DNA from: Clostridium sp.
GTDB lineage: Bacteria > Bacillota > Clostridia > Lachnospirales > Lachnospiraceae
NCBI GenBank assembly: GCA_023667695.1
Contig: JAMOZY010000003.1
Coordinates: 1 to 64,000 of the forward strand
Direction: 5' to 3'
Length of the DNA: 64,000 bases
Numbering within the stretch: the stretch's first letter is position 1; each line of letters opens with the position of its first letter. Position numbers and translations under genes: made by a program. Under the pieces are notes generated by a model that saw only the letters and a program-made list of their open reading frames with translations, searched no databases and was not told the origin of the DNA. This document shows, in pieces, positions 41,979 to 49,989 of the stretch.

Positions 41979-43613
41979 CTATGCTTTATTCTGTTCTTCT
42001 ACCAACCGTTCCGCTCCATAGATTTTACGAAGCTTCGGTTTTTCAATCTTACCTGTTGGATTCCTTGGTATATCCGCAAAGATAATCTTCTTTGGCCGCT
42101 TATACCGTGGAAGCTTCAGGCAGAACTGATTCATTTCTTCCTCGGAACAACGATAATTTTCTTTTATCTCGATAATTGCCGCCGTAATCTCTCCCAGGCG
42201 CTTGTCTGGCAACCCAATTACCGCAACATCCTTTACCGCCGCATGACACCGAATAAAGTCCTCAATCTGTACCGGATAGATATTTTCTCCGCCACTGATA
42301 ATCACATCCTTCTTCCGGTCGACCAGAAAGATAAAGCCATCCTCATCCTGCATCGCCATGTCTCCGGTATACAGCCAGTCCCCTTTTAATATCTCATCTG
42401 TCGCCTCCGGATTCTTATAGTAGCACAGCATCACGCCAGGCCCCTTTACACATAACTCGCCTACCTCTCCCTGTCTGACCTTCTGCCCGCTCTCATCTAC
42501 AATCTGAACCTCCCAGCCATAGCCCGGAACTCCAATTGCACCTACCTTATGAATATTCTCTACCCCTAAATGTACACAGCCTGGCCCGATGGATTCCGAT
42601 AAGCCATAATTTGTATCATACTGATGATGTGGAAAATATCCCTTCCAGCGCTTAATCAGACTTGGCGGCACCGGCTGGGCGCCGATATGCATCAGCCGAA
42701 GCTGAGCAAGCGCATAATCCTCTAATTTCAACTCGCCTCTATCCAGTGCATCCAAAATATCCTGGGCCCATGGCACCAACAGCCACACAATGGTACACCG
42801 TTCTTTTGAAACGGCATCCAGTATGAATTCCGGCTTTGTTCCCTTCAAAATAACAGCCTTGCCGCCAGTCAACAGACTTCCGAACCAGTGCATCTTGGCG
42901 CCGGTATGATATAGGGGTGGAATACATAAAAAGATATCCTCTTTCGTCTGACCATGATGCTTCTGCTCCACCCGGCAGGAATGCATGAGACTGGTATGGC
43001 TATGTAATATCGCCTTCGGAAATCCGGTTGTTCCGGAAGAAAAGTAAATCGCCGCATGATCCTTATCCGTAATGGAAATCTCCGGCCTTCGGCTGGAACA
43101 ATTGGATGTCAGACTATTGTAATCCTCTGCAAAGGTAGGACAATTCTCGCCCACATAGAATAACAGACGGTTCCTGCTGATTTCTTCTGCGATTTCTTCC
43201 ACACGTCCGATAAACTCCGGACCAAATACCAGAATATCCACATCCGCCAGTTCCAGACAATACTGTATTTCATCGGATGCATACCGGAAATTCAAAGGAA
43301 CTGCCAAGGCGCCTGTTTTTAAGATACCAAAATAAATCGGAAGCCATTCCAGACAGTTCATCAACAGAATCCCTACCTTGTCATCCTTTTTAATCCCTCT
43401 GCTTAATAATAAATTGGCAAACCGATTCGCCTTCTCGTCAAATACATTCCATGTAATTTCCCTCCGGTAATGTTCTAAGGGATTCGGCTCAATCAGCTCA
43501 TATTCCTTCCATGTCACCCGGCGGCGTTCCTTAATCTCCGGATTAATTTCAACCAAAGCCACATCATTGGGATACGCTTTGGCATTCCGCTCTAATAATT
43601 CCGTAATTGGCAT
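41979..43613 (-). CDS. AMP-forming acyl-CoA synthetase
   Basis: A 544-residue ANL-superfamily ligase that activates a carboxylic acid with ATP and transfers it to CoA. Signatures are the P-loop IYFSSGTTGFPKAILHSH (about residue 195), LSESIGPGCVHLG, WLYTGDMAMQDEDGFIFLVDRKKDVIISGGENIYPVQIE, and the C-terminal lysine in NPTGKIEKPKLRK. The GSENIYP-like region and size suit medium/long-chain fatty or aromatic acyl-CoA ligases. The ATG at 43613 (CAGGAGGAAG upstream) is correct; the open frame before it is only a structured leader. The gene stands alone, with a very strong hairpin in its 5' region. Confidence 0.92.
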   Translation of the reverse strand: MPITELLERNAKAYPNDVALVEINPEIKERRRVTWKEYELIEPNPLEHYRREITWNVFDEKANRFANLLLSRGIKKDDKVGILLMNCLEWLPIYFGILKTGALAVPLNFRYASDEIQYCLELADVDILVFGPEFIGRVEEIAEEISRNRLLFYVGENCPTFAEDYNSLTSNCSSRRPEISITDKDHAAIYFSSGTTGFPKAILHSHTSLMHSCRVEQKHHGQTKEDIFLCIPPLYHTGAKMHWFGSLLTGGKAVILKGTKPEFILDAVSKERCTIVWLLVPWAQDILDALDRGELKLEDYALAQLRLMHIGAQPVPPSLIKRWKGYFPHHQYDTNYGLSESIGPGCVHLGVENIHKVGAIGVPGYGWEVQIVDESGQKVRQGEVGELCVKGPGVMLCYYKNPEATDEILKGDWLYTGDMAMQDEDGFIFLVDRKKDVIISGGENIYPVQIEDFIRCHAAVKDVAVIGLPDKRLGEITAAIIEIKENYRCSEEEMNQFCLKLPRYKRPKKIIFADIPRNPTGKIEKPKLRKIYGAERLVEEQNKA

Positions 43614-43655
43614 TCTTTCTTCCTCCTGTATCTGCAACCGATTCTGCAAAGCAAA

Positions 43656-43730
43656 ATGGATTGCCGTCTTGTCTTTCTTTGGTTTTCTCCCTCTATGACA
43701 GGGAGAAAACCAAAGAAAGACAGAATCCAT
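43656..43730 (-). promoter_or_regulatory. Exceptional hairpin in the acyl-CoA synthetase leader
   Basis: A perfect 22-bp inverted repeat (43671-43692 with 43700-43721; arm ends GTCTTTCTTTGG and CCAAAGAAAGAC) encloses a 7-base loop. Around it ATGGATT (43656-43662) pairs with AATCCAT (43724-43730), and the latter can instead pair with GGACTCT further out, so two folds compete. It is not followed by a U-tract, so it is not a standard terminator. It lies about 45 bases upstream of the start codon. Confidence 0.75.
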
Positions 43731-43829
43731 GCGACCCGGACTCTGTCTCCAAAATCTTTTAATATTTTATCACAGTAAAGCAAAAAAGTAAACTGCTTCC
43801 GAATCAGAACCAGGATATATTGACCGGAA

Positions 43830-44660
43830 TCATATGCGTCGGTCAACAATCAAATCCTTATTCTGAATATAGTAGTATCCCAGAAGAACTGCCATTCCAA
43901 TCAATATTACATCCATCCAGATTCCAAGTTCCGGATTCACCCCTTTGGGGTTCAGATAATCGGAACGAAAAAGCATTAATTGATTCCCTATCAGATAGGG
44001 ACTCATATAGAAAATTCCGGCTACTAAATATATGCAGACCGCCATAAACGCTTTGGTCGGTTCCCAAATCATATCCAGTACTACTGTCCAGGCAGAAATC
44101 GTCAATACACACAAAAAGGGCAATACCAGGAAGCGCTTATATAATTCCCAGGGTGTTTCTGTTAAGCCAATAAATCCATTTCCATATAATAAGCTATCTA
44201 AATGCATAGGCTGCCAACTATGAAGCAGTGCCGCTGCGAGCCAGGAAAGGCCATAGAGCAATACCATATATATCACAGCCATTACCAATATCCAGATACA
44301 TTTACCGAACCACCAGCGTCCCCGGCCAGTCCGGAGAATTTTCTGAAGCCCAATCCCCTGCAGGTCAGCCGAAATATAATCACCGTATAGAAATGGTATA
44401 AACGCCACGAGAACCACCCATTCCGCCGGAAATGTAAATGGCCACTCCTGCGTCGGAATATATTCTTCAATTCCACCTATTATACAGCTAAACAGTCCCA
44501 TGGCGCCAAACCGGTCGGTTCTCATCATCGTTCCCACATGCCCGAAAAAAAATCCTTTTCCCAGATACAGCATGCTTACAAATACCAGAAATAAAATCAG
44601 CTTTCCGGAATTCCGCCGCAAACCATGGACAATATCATATATCACTATCCGCCCTAGCAT
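43830..44660 (-). CDS. ABC-2-like permease subunit
   Basis: A 276-residue membrane protein with about six hydrophobic helices and no ATPase motifs. It overlaps the end of the ATPase gene by 7 bases, so it is the membrane partner of that ATPase. Pattern and size fit ABC-2 type permeases of bacteriocin-immunity or peptide-export systems. It is the last gene of the five-gene cassette that begins with a secreted protein at 47849. Specific substrate unknown. Confidence 0.8.
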   Translation of the reverse strand: MLGRIVIYDIVHGLRRNSGKLILFLVFVSMLYLGKGFFFGHVGTMMRTDRFGAMGLFSCIIGGIEEYIPTQEWPFTFPAEWVVLVAFIPFLYGDYISADLQGIGLQKILRTGRGRWWFGKCIWILVMAVIYMVLLYGLSWLAAALLHSWQPMHLDSLLYGNGFIGLTETPWELYKRFLVLPFLCVLTISAWTVVLDMIWEPTKAFMAVCIYLVAGIFYMSPYLIGNQLMLFRSDYLNPKGVNPELGIWMDVILIGMAVLLGYYYIQNKDLIVDRRI

Positions 44661-45298
44661 TTCCGCTCCTCCCCTGTAATCTTTCCTTCTGACATCAAAA
44701 GAATCCGATCAGCCAGCAAATCCAGCTCCTCTCTGTCATGACAGGCTACTAATATCACTCGTTCCTCTGACTTTAAGCGCTGTAACAACTGACGGATATC
44801 CTCCACACCGCCTTCGTCTATGGCATTAATCGGTTCATCCAACAGGAGAATCTCCGGCTGTTCCATAACCGCCGCTGCAATCCCTAACCGCTGCTTCATA
44901 CCAAGAGAATACTTCCGAACCCGCCGTTTATCCTCCGGTTCCAGCCCAACTGCCCTTAATGTTTCTATCAGCTCCGCATCCGCTGTCTGTTTGCGTATGT
45001 CCGCCAGAAGCTTCAGGTTCTTATAGCCGGTATATTCCGGCAGAAAAGCGGGATTCTCAATCAGAATCCCGATGCTTTCCGGCACCTCCATGTCTTGATA
45101 AAGCACCCGCTCATTTATAACAATCTTCCCGGAGCTTGGTTTCATCAGACCTGCCATCGCGCGCATGAGCATCGTCTTTCCACAACCATTTTTTCCCCGA
45201 AGGCCATAAATATGCCCTCCTTCAAAGGTATAATCCAAATGATCTAATATCACAACACCCTGTATCTGCTTTGTTACATTTTCCAATCGTATCTCCAT
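44654..45298 (-). CDS. ABC transporter ATP-binding protein
   Basis: A 214-residue ABC ATPase with Walker A GKNGCGKTMLM (about residues 35-45; the usual G-x4-GK-S/T, here with Lys-Asn), Q-loop GILIENPAFLPEYTG, signature YSLGMKQRLGIAAAV and Walker B EILLLDEPINAIDEGG, then the H-loop ACHDREEL. All catalytic residues are intact. The type matches ATPases of ABC-2 drug or lantibiotic immunity exporters. It starts 5 bases after the anchored protein's stop codon and overlaps the permease gene by 7 bases. Confidence 0.92.
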   Translation of the reverse strand: MEIRLENVTKQIQGVVILDHLDYTFEGGHIYGLRGKNGCGKTMLMRAMAGLMKPSSGKIVINERVLYQDMEVPESIGILIENPAFLPEYTGYKNLKLLADIRKQTADAELIETLRAVGLEPEDKRRVRKYSLGMKQRLGIAAAVMEQPEILLLDEPINAIDEGGVEDIRQLLQRLKSEERVILVACHDREELDLLADRILLMSEGKITGEERKC

Positions 45299-45303
45299 AT
45301 CCT

Positions 45304-46518
45304 TTACTCCGTCTGCAATTCATTCTCATATTTTATAAATACCACTGCCTTATCTCTCAGGCTATGGAAGTCTATCCCATTGGGATTAACAGCCAGATAA
45401 CAATCCGATGCCCCGTTTATCTTTTCCATAAACCTTGGAGAAGCCAATACATCATAAATGCAACTCACAGTGATGCTTTCTCCCGGTTCCAGAACATACA
45501 AGGCTCCATCATGACCCTCCGGCAACTGTGTAACATCCATATGAAACAGTTCCATAGGCGCTATAACCCCTTCACCCTCTACAAAGCACAGCCTTGTACT
45601 CGTCAAATATGCCTGCGCAATTTGATCCATCGTATTCGTCATCGTCACCGAGGTTTGAATGAAATATGGACTTTGGTCGTCCGTCCGGTTCGCATAAAAG
45701 TCTTTCTTTGCGTCATCCTCCACCGCCTGTACCTCCTCCAGCGTCATCTCCCGAAGTCCGTCTACGGAATAGTGAATGCCATTGCAGTCCCCTTCATTAT
45801 TCTCATATAGATTGATTTCCTGTACAGCAGTGGCAGTTTTTTCGCTTGTTTCTCTTAATATCAATGCTGTTTCAATGAGGGAGTCCAGCTCCTTTACCGC
45901 CTGCTCATCCCCTGATACATGAGATACATGATTCACACTCAGCTTTACTATCTCCGGCTGATAGGCAACTATTAATTCCAGTTTGGGGTCCTCCTCCGAT
46001 AACTGATTCCATTCCTCCTCTGTAAATGCGTGTTGAGGAAGGGAAAAGGGTATCCGGATGTCAACCTCCGCATTGGGAGACCATTTTAAATCATCCGGCG
46101 TCAGATACTCATACATATACAGCTCATAGACATTCGTAAACAGTCCGCTCTGGGTCTGAATATCAACTGGTATTATTATCTTTTCGCCCTGTTTTCCATC
46201 TCCCAGCTGCATATGAACCGTACAGACCAGATACCTTCTATCGTTTCCATCGTAAAGGTCACACAGATAAAACTGTCCAACCGCTCCCAGCCAGGAATAA
46301 TCCTCCCATTCCTGTACCAGCGCTGCGGTATCATAAATGACGGCATCCGTAATCGTATAGGTGACTCCATTGTATTCCACCACTTCTCCCATATCCGCCA
46401 CCAGCTTTGTCTGTTGGAATTCCCTGTTCAGGCGGATTACCCGGAACAACCACAGACCAAGAAAAAATACCAGCAAAATGCCTACTGTTATCACTATTAC
46501 CTTCTTACTTTTCTTCAT
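45304..46518 (-). CDS. Membrane-anchored extracytoplasmic protein of the ABC cassette
   Basis: A 404-residue protein with one N-terminal membrane helix (residues 7-26) and a large outside domain that appears to hold two similar β-rich halves (roughly 35-190 and 240-400), with the repeated patterns 'YNGVTYTITDAVIYD' and 'CNGIHYSVDGLREM'. This resembles DUF4352/DUF5028-like Ig-type domains often encoded with peptide-exporting or immunity ABC transporters. It sits between two permease genes, with ATGA-type coupling upstream (46518) and a 5-base gap downstream. A role in binding the exported or sensed substrate is inferred. Confidence 0.65.
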   Translation of the reverse strand: MKKSKKVIVITVGILLVFFLGLWLFRVIRLNREFQQTKLVADMGEVVEYNGVTYTITDAVIYDTAALVQEWEDYSWLGAVGQFYLCDLYDGNDRRYLVCTVHMQLGDGKQGEKIIIPVDIQTQSGLFTNVYELYMYEYLTPDDLKWSPNAEVDIRIPFSLPQHAFTEEEWNQLSEEDPKLELIVAYQPEIVKLSVNHVSHVSGDEQAVKELDSLIETALILRETSEKTATAVQEINLYENNEGDCNGIHYSVDGLREMTLEEVQAVEDDAKKDFYANRTDDQSPYFIQTSVTMTNTMDQIAQAYLTSTRLCFVEGEGVIAPMELFHMDVTQLPEGHDGALYVLEPGESITVSCIYDVLASPRFMEKINGASDCYLAVNPNGIDFHSLRDKAVVFIKYENELQTE

Positions 46519-47366
46519 TAGCTCAATATATCCTCCCGTTTACTACAAATTCCATACACGCAGCCTGTACCTAATATTATCAGCAAAAGTCCCGCTATGA
46601 CATCCGTCCCCGTATAATTTCCGATTACAGCGGGATGGATATATATATACGGAACCAACGGGCATAGTTTCCCTAACATCCCCGGCGCGCCATTCAAAAA
46701 ATCCACCAGTACAAAATTCAACATCGTTGGCAGCACAATACCCAGGAAGGCATTCTTCATCCGCCAGCATATCGTCAGAGACAACACAGCAAAGATGCCT
46801 GCTATGAGAAAGTCCAGCATTATATAAAGCAATACATACACCAGGGGATACTGGTAAAACAGATTACTCCACATGGAATTTGCATTAACTCCTACCTGCG
46901 CCATAGACTGCTCTAGCGGAATCAATGGAAGATAGGACATGGCAATCCCCAGTGACAGAACCACAGGAACCGTTACCACGATTCCGCCGGTCAGGAATGC
47001 AGTAAACAGCTTGGACATAAAATAGGCCCGCTTACCGGAACGTACCAGCACTTGTTTTTCATATCCCAACTGCTCTTCCCGCAGCAGGGACGCCCCGTAA
47101 GGCAGTGCTGCCAGAATGGGAAAAAGCGTCAGATAAAACAGATTTCCATAGAAAGAGAATACATCCATGCCCATCCAGCCCTGCAGAAAGGACGGATCCG
47201 CCGTAAAATACGCTCCCTTCCTTTCTTCCTGTATTACTTGAAAAAACGCTGTATTTAAATAGTCAAACGCCCAAAATGCATGAAGGATACAGAATATAAT
47301 ACCAACCACCAGAGAAGTCAGGAAGCCCTTGCCCCTTATTGCTTTATAAAATTCCAGCTTCAACAT
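46518..47366 (-). CDS. ABC-2-like membrane protein
   Basis: A 282-residue integral membrane protein with about six helices, beginning MLKLEFYKAIRGKGFLTSLVVG, the usual start of ABC-2 permeases (short charged amphipathic helix, then a membrane helix). It lacks ATPase motifs and must rely on the ATPase two genes downstream. Its stop codon overlaps the next gene's start. With the permease at 43830 it could form a heterodimeric membrane domain. It starts 12 bases after the secreted protein's stop codon. Confidence 0.78.
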   Translation of the reverse strand: MLKLEFYKAIRGKGFLTSLVVGIIFCILHAFWAFDYLNTAFFQVIQEERKGAYFTADPSFLQGWMGMDVFSFYGNLFYLTLFPILAALPYGASLLREEQLGYEKQVLVRSGKRAYFMSKLFTAFLTGGIVVTVPVVLSLGIAMSYLPLIPLEQSMAQVGVNANSMWSNLFYQYPLVYVLLYIMLDFLIAGIFAVLSLTICWRMKNAFLGIVLPTMLNFVLVDFLNGAPGMLGKLCPLVPYIYIHPAVIGNYTGTDVIAGLLLIILGTGCVYGICSKREDILS

Positions 47367-47378
47367 AACTTGTCCTTT

Positions 47379-47849
47379 CTATCGCCTATACGGCATTTCA
47401 TCATATAATCCCTCATTTGCACAATCCGGACTCCATACGCCGCTTGCAGTTCCAGTTCCATTCTGACTGTAAAAGCCCACAGACGCATAGGAATATCCAT
47501 TTTCCTTTACCAGGTTATGTACCCTATATCCTCTTCCCACTATCGTATAATAATAGTTCTTCGTCCCGGTCAGTCCTACCGTCGATATAGACCCATTCAG
47601 CTCACTTCTAGCCCTCACCACTACCCCTACGCGGCTCAGGGAACCCGTCATCGCAAGTGGATTTACATAAATGGATGAATCGTCTGTTTTCGCTCGAAAT
47701 TCCGTATACGCCGGAGTTGTATTCGCAGTAGTCAGAGAAAAAGAATACGGGCTATCCGCTGTATTCGCTGCGTAGCTGGTGATTCCCTTTACGGCAGGTG
47801 CAAGCATCACCAGCGCTGCCATTCCAATCAAAATGTGCTTTACTTTCAT
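47379..47849 (-). CDS. Secreted protein heading the ABC cassette (DUF2712-like)
   Basis: A 156-residue exported protein. A clear Sec signal is visible (MKVKHILIGMAALVMLAPAVKG, cleavage probably near SYA-AN, about residue 28). The mature part of about 128 residues is rich in Ser, Thr, Tyr and Gly, with β-strand periodicity, ending GVWSPDCANEG; the 'DDSS-Y' and 'G-WSPD' patterns recall DUF2712 proteins found beside peptide-export ABC genes. ATG 47849 follows AAAGGAG; the TTG two codons earlier is less likely. It is first in the cassette, 12 bases before the permease. It could be the exported effector, a bacteriocin-like protein or a sensor; a single Cys is present in the mature part. Confidence 0.7.
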   Translation of the reverse strand: MKVKHILIGMAALVMLAPAVKGITSYAANTADSPYSFSLTTANTTPAYTEFRAKTDDSSIYVNPLAMTGSLSRVGVVVRARSELNGSISTVGLTGTKNYYYTIVGRGYRVHNLVKENGYSYASVGFYSQNGTGTASGVWSPDCANEGLYDEMPYRR

Positions 47850-47971
47850 AAACAATCGCTCCTTTCAACTGTGTAGCAAAGACAACACAATCTCGATTCA
47901 TAGTGTTTCTATGTTTATAATATTCTATTTGAATCGAATAAACAAGAAAATAAACGCGACATAAACCGACC

Positions 47972-48724
47972 TTATTCGACTATTATAATGGTCGGTTCCT
48001 TCTGATATTCCTGAGAAACTCTTCCTGCGGTAATCATTTTCCCACTTCCGAATTCTGCAAATCGTACAGAGGATATCTTATCAAGCTTACTGGAATCACA
48101 TAACACATATGGTACCCCTGTATGGTGAAAGGCAACCGCTTTAATCCTTGCCTCTTCCGGGTCCGGAGTTGTATAGCCTGCGGACCGGCTTACAGCATTG
48201 GTTCCAAAAAAACCAATCGAGAACTGATATTGCTGTAATCCGGCATAACACTCGGCTCCAATCAGAGCCTCCGTAGTAGACTTCAGCCTTCCACCTGTCA
48301 AATATACAGTGTAACCAGAGGCACTGAGCTTAGCGGCATGTGAAATAGCATTGGTCACAAAAACCGTTTCCCGGCAGGTTCCATAGTCCAGATAATCAAT
48401 TAGAAAGCCGGTTGTCGTTCCGGCATCCAAATACACCAGGTCATTTGACTGAATAAGAGCCGCTGCATATTGCGCAATTTTAAGCTTTTCCTCCCGATTG
48501 ACCTGTTCCCGTTCTGCTACTTTATAATCCATCGTAATCTGGTTCTGTAATGCAACTGCACCTCCATGCACCTTCACCAGAAGCCCCTTTTTATTAAGCT
48601 CAGTCAAATCCCTTCGTATGGTGGCCTCCGAGGCATCAAAGACTTTCATTAATTCCTGTACGGTCACTGCACTTTCCCGATTCACATAATCACATATCAT
48701 TTTTTTTCGTTCTTCCGATAACAT
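47972..48724 (-). CDS. fruR: DeoR-family fructose operon regulator
   Basis: A 250-residue DeoR-type repressor. N-terminal winged HTH (MLSEERKKMICDYVNRESAVTVQELMKVFDASEATIRRDLTEL, residues 1-43) and a C-terminal sugar-phosphate-binding domain (LDAGTTTGFLIDYL, TGGRLKSTTEALIG, DSSKLDKISSVRF). Divergent from fruK-fruA, which identifies it as the fructose regulator; the family senses fructose-1-phosphate or fructose-1,6-bisphosphate. A nearly identical 17-bp sequence occurs just after its own -10 and across the fruK -35, so both promoters are probably repressed together. The symbol follows common use for this position. Confidence 0.88.
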   Translation of the reverse strand: MLSEERKKMICDYVNRESAVTVQELMKVFDASEATIRRDLTELNKKGLLVKVHGGAVALQNQITMDYKVAEREQVNREEKLKIAQYAAALIQSNDLVYLDAGTTTGFLIDYLDYGTCRETVFVTNAISHAAKLSASGYTVYLTGGRLKSTTEALIGAECYAGLQQYQFSIGFFGTNAVSRSAGYTTPDPEEARIKAVAFHHTGVPYVLCDSSKLDKISSVRFAEFGSGKMITAGRVSQEYQKEPTIIIVE

Positions 48725-48764
48725 AATCCTACACCTGCTTTCTAAATTTCCCGCTGAACGAACA

Positions 48765-48810
48765 TGACGAATTTTGATTGAATTATAAAATGTATTCTTT
48801 TCCTTGTCAA
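48765..48810 (-). promoter_or_regulatory. fruR promoter with operator copy 1
   Basis: Minus-strand TTGACA (48805-48810), 17-base spacer, TATAAT (48782-48787). The operator candidate TGACGAATTTTGATTGA (48765-48781, plus-strand reading) lies directly at the transcription start region. Confidence 0.72.
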
Positions 48811-48893
48811 CGAATACAATATAATTTAGAATTCTTTTTTATTTTCTTTGTATAAATTGCACAAAGAAATTCCCTTTATTTTAGTCACATATT

Positions 48894-48935
48894 TGACGAA
48901 TATTGATTGACAATGACGTTTTGTGATGTTATATT
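48894..48935 (+). promoter_or_regulatory. fruK-fruA promoter with operator copy 2
   Basis: TTGACA (48907-48912), 17-base spacer, TATATT (48930-48935). TGACGAATATTGATTGA (48894-48910) overlaps the -35 and matches the copy at 48765 in 16 of 17 bases, in the same orientation. Confidence 0.75.
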
Positions 48936-48990
48936 TTTATTAGAAGGAAAAGAGAATCAAAAACAATCAAAATGTAAAGGAGGTAAATTT

Positions 48991-49908
48991 ATGATTTATA
49001 CGGTTACTTTTAATCCATCTCTGGATTATATCGTCAATGTGGAAAACTTCACACCAGGCAGGGTCAATCGTACAAGCAAGGAACTCATCTTTCCCGGAGG
49101 TAAGGGCATTAATGTTTCCATTGTACTCCAAAATCTGGGGTTGAACAGCACTGCTTTGGGCTTCATCGCCGGATTTACCGGACGGGGAATCCAGGAACTG
49201 CTTCATGGCTTCCGCATCCGGGAAGAATTCATTCCTGTTCCAATCGGACTTTCCCGAATCAATGTAAAGCTCCGTTCCAGTGAGGAAAGCGAAATCAATG
49301 GAATGGGTCCGGATATCGATTCCGAATCCCTTGCTCAATTCTATACGCAGCTGGAACAGTTATCCTCGGATGATGTTCTGGTATTAGCCGGCAGTATCCC
49401 ACAGACATTGCCTGACACCATTTATCGGAATATTATGGAACGCATACAGAAAACAGGCATTATGGTAGTTGTTGATGCTACAAAGGAGCTGCTTTGCAAT
49501 GTACTGGAATTCCACCCATTCCTGATTAAACCAAACAACTTTGAACTGGGTGAAATCTTCGGACTGACCAACCTTCGGAATAAGAAGGAGGTAATCCAGT
49601 ATGCCAAACGCCTGCAGGAACGTGGAGCAAGAAATGTTCTGGTATCCATGGCCGGTGACGGTGCCGTTCTGGTAGCAGAGGACGGCAGCACCTATGAAAG
49701 TCCTGCACCGGAAGGCAAGGTTGTAAACTCTGTTGGCGCCGGAGATTCTATGGTTGCCGGTTTTCTTTACGGATATCTGACAACTGGCAGTTATGAGCAG
49801 GCATTTTATTATGGAATTTCCTGTGGCAGCGCCAGTGCCTTTTCTGAAAATCTTGCCACAAAGGAGGAAGTAACTGCTATTTACCAGCAGATTGCTCCGA
49901 AAAAATGA
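48991..49908 (+). CDS. fruK: 1-phosphofructokinase
   Basis: A 305-residue PfkB-family kinase that phosphorylates fructose-1-phosphate to fructose-1,6-bisphosphate. Visible motifs: MIYTVTFNPSLDY at the N-terminus, GGKGINVSIVLQNLG (about residues 37-51) and the catalytic GAGDSMVAGF (about 248-257, Asp is the base). The ATG at 48991 follows AAAGGAGGTAAATTT; the 28-codon upstream open frame contains the promoter. Between fruR and fruA, it uses the fructose-1-phosphate made by FruA; the product feeds aldolase, encoded elsewhere in this window. Confidence 0.95.
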   Translation: MIYTVTFNPSLDYIVNVENFTPGRVNRTSKELIFPGGKGINVSIVLQNLGLNSTALGFIAGFTGRGIQELLHGFRIREEFIPVPIGLSRINVKLRSSEESEINGMGPDIDSESLAQFYTQLEQLSSDDVLVLAGSIPQTLPDTIYRNIMERIQKTGIMVVVDATKELLCNVLEFHPFLIKPNNFELGEIFGLTNLRNKKEVIQYAKRLQERGARNVLVSMAGDGAVLVAEDGSTYESPAPEGKVVNSVGAGDSMVAGFLYGYLTTGSYEQAFYYGISCGSASAFSENLATKEEVTAIYQQIAPKK

Positions 49909-49989
49909 AAGCAATGAGGAATCAAATGAGGGGCAAAATACCCTTTGAACCTCATATCATAATATTAAAAAGAACAGGGGGCAACACAT

